A stretch of DNA of 5,697 nucleotides, taken from contig CALCWL010000152.1 in the NCBI GenBank assembly GCA_937906285.1, forward strand, positions 1 through 5,697, written 5' to 3'. The notes under the pieces are model-generated. The model saw nothing but the letters and a program-made list of their open reading frames with translations, had not been told where the DNA came from and did not search any database. Every line of letters begins with the position of its first letter. Positions within the stretch are counted from its first letter, which is position 1. Both the position numbers and the translations under genes were made by a program. This document shows positions 4,992 to 5,697 of this stretch, piece by piece. This stretch comes from an uncultured Rhodanobacter sp. GTDB lineage: Bacteria > Pseudomonadota > Gammaproteobacteria > Xanthomonadales > Rhodanobacteraceae.

Positions 4992-5697
4992 CTAGCGATT
5001 GCTCACTCCATGCGGTACATGTCCGGTGGCCACGTGCTGCCGCGCCGATTCCACGTTGGCGGGCGAATCGTCGAAGAAGATGTCGGCACCGAAGGCGTCG
5101 AGGAACGGCCCCTTGTCGCGACCGCCGAGGAACAACGCTTCGTCGATGCGCACGCCCCATTTGCGCAAGGTGAGGATCACGCGCTTGTGCGCGGGTGCGG
5201 AGCGCGCGGTGACCAGCGCGGTGCGGATCGGCGAATCCTCCGCCGGGAACGCCGTCTGCAGGTGATGCAACGCGGTGAGGAAGCCGCGGAACGGACCGAC
5301 CGACAAGGGTTCGGTGGCATGCTCGGTCTCGCGGCGATGGAACGCTTCGAGGCCCTCTTCGCGCGAGACGCGCTCACCCTCGTCGCCGAAGATCACCGCG
5401 TCGCCGTCGAAGGCGATGCGCAATTGCTCGCTCATGCGAGGCGGTGCAACGCTTGGCAGGATGGTGGCCGCCGCCACGCCGGCGGCGAGCGCGCGGCCGA
5501 CATCCTCGGCGTTGGCGGAGAGGAACAGGTCGGCCTTGAACGGCGCGATGTAGTCGGAAGTCGGTGCGCCGCTGGTGAACGCGGCGCGGCTGATTTCCAG
5601 GCCGTGGTGCTGGATCGCGTTGAAGATGCGCAGGCCGGTGTCGCCGGAATTGCGCGACAGCAGGATCACCTCCACCGGCGGCACGTCGCCGGCCAGC
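4992..5697 (-). CDS. Cytosolic 5'-nucleotidase (PF06189, cN-I-like), C-terminal part (cut by right edge)
   Basis: This is a HAD-type phosphatase predicted to hydrolyse nucleoside 5'-monophosphates in the cytoplasm, related to eukaryotic cN-I enzymes. Seen: 234 codons plus TAG, open to the right edge. The visible part opens LAGDVPPVEVILLSRN, then GLRIFNAIQHHGLEISRAAFTSG and ADLFLSANAEDV, all typical of the family. Motif I is AFDGDAVIFGDE (visible residues 95-106), with the DxD-like pair at D97/D99. A Thr in LVTAR (161-165) fits motif II, GGRDKGP (191-197) supplies the motif III Lys, and DIFFDDS (205-211) is motif IV. A GTG at 5682-5684 is in frame, but the family has a longer N-terminus and the frame continues upstream, so I treat the gene as 5'-truncated by the window. 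Same strand as the lipoprotein gene, but a 132-bp gap with inverted repeats suggests separate transcription. Confidence 0.9.
   Translation of the reverse strand, partial: LAGDVPPVEVILLSRNSGDTGLRIFNAIQHHGLEISRAAFTSGAPTSDYIAPFKADLFLSANAEDVGRALAAGVAAATILPSVAPPRMSEQLRIAFDGDAVIFGDEGERVSREEGLEAFHRRETEHATEPLSVGPFRGFLTALHHLQTAFPAEDSPIRTALVTARSAPAHKRVILTLRKWGVRIDEALFLGGRDKGPFLDAFGADIFFDDSPANVESARQHVATGHVPHGVSNR

Noticed and set aside
1..5697. Mobile element, CRISPR, phage or defence system
   Set aside because: I saw no transposase, integrase, direct-repeat array, target-site duplication, toxin-antitoxin pair or tRNA. All complete genes fit ordinary regulator, transporter, enzyme or lipoprotein families.

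Overview
The window is high-GC bacterial chromosome, about two-thirds G+C by eye, densely packed with short intergenic gaps. The gene set (glutaryl-CoA dehydrogenase, EamA and LysE transporters, a WYL regulator and a bacterial cN-I-type 5'-nucleotidase) and the codon style suggest a gammaproteobacterium of the Xanthomonadales/Rhodanobacteraceae type. That assignment is inference from protein flavour; no rRNA or other marker gene is present.

Layout from left to right: (1) the N-terminal 221 codons of gcdH on the minus strand, cut by the left edge, with a plausible -10 element; (2) divergent from it, a complete EamA/DMT-family membrane transporter (806-1681, +); (3) converging on that and overlapping it by 59 bp, a WYL-domain (YafY-like) transcriptional regulator (1623-2624, -); an 8-bp perfect hairpin lies inside the shared 3' ends; (4) a 95-bp divergent intergenic region with two 19-bp quasi-palindromes, the best regulatory signal in the window; (5) a two-gene transcription unit on the plus strand, an apparently exported NIPSNAP-family protein (2720-3580) and a LysE/RhtB-type exporter (3577-4212), joined by an ATGA start/stop overlap; (6) a GC-rich hairpin between convergent genes; (7) a small lipoprotein with two BamE/SmpA-like repeats (4284-4859, -) and visibly lower GC than its neighbours; (8) the C-terminal 234 codons of a cytosolic 5'-nucleotidase (4992-5697, -), cut by the right edge.

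The most coherent functional unit is regulator, operator-like palindromes, NIPSNAP protein and LysE exporter. The regulator probably controls the divergent pair and itself; ligand and substrate are unknown. The flanking genes look like ordinary housekeeping or accessory metabolism. I found no tRNA, rRNA, CRISPR array, insertion sequence, prophage gene or defence system. No gap between genes exceeds 300 bp. The candidate novelty is modest: the palindrome pair, the possible dual-start NIPSNAP protein, and the tandem BamE-like lipoprotein.
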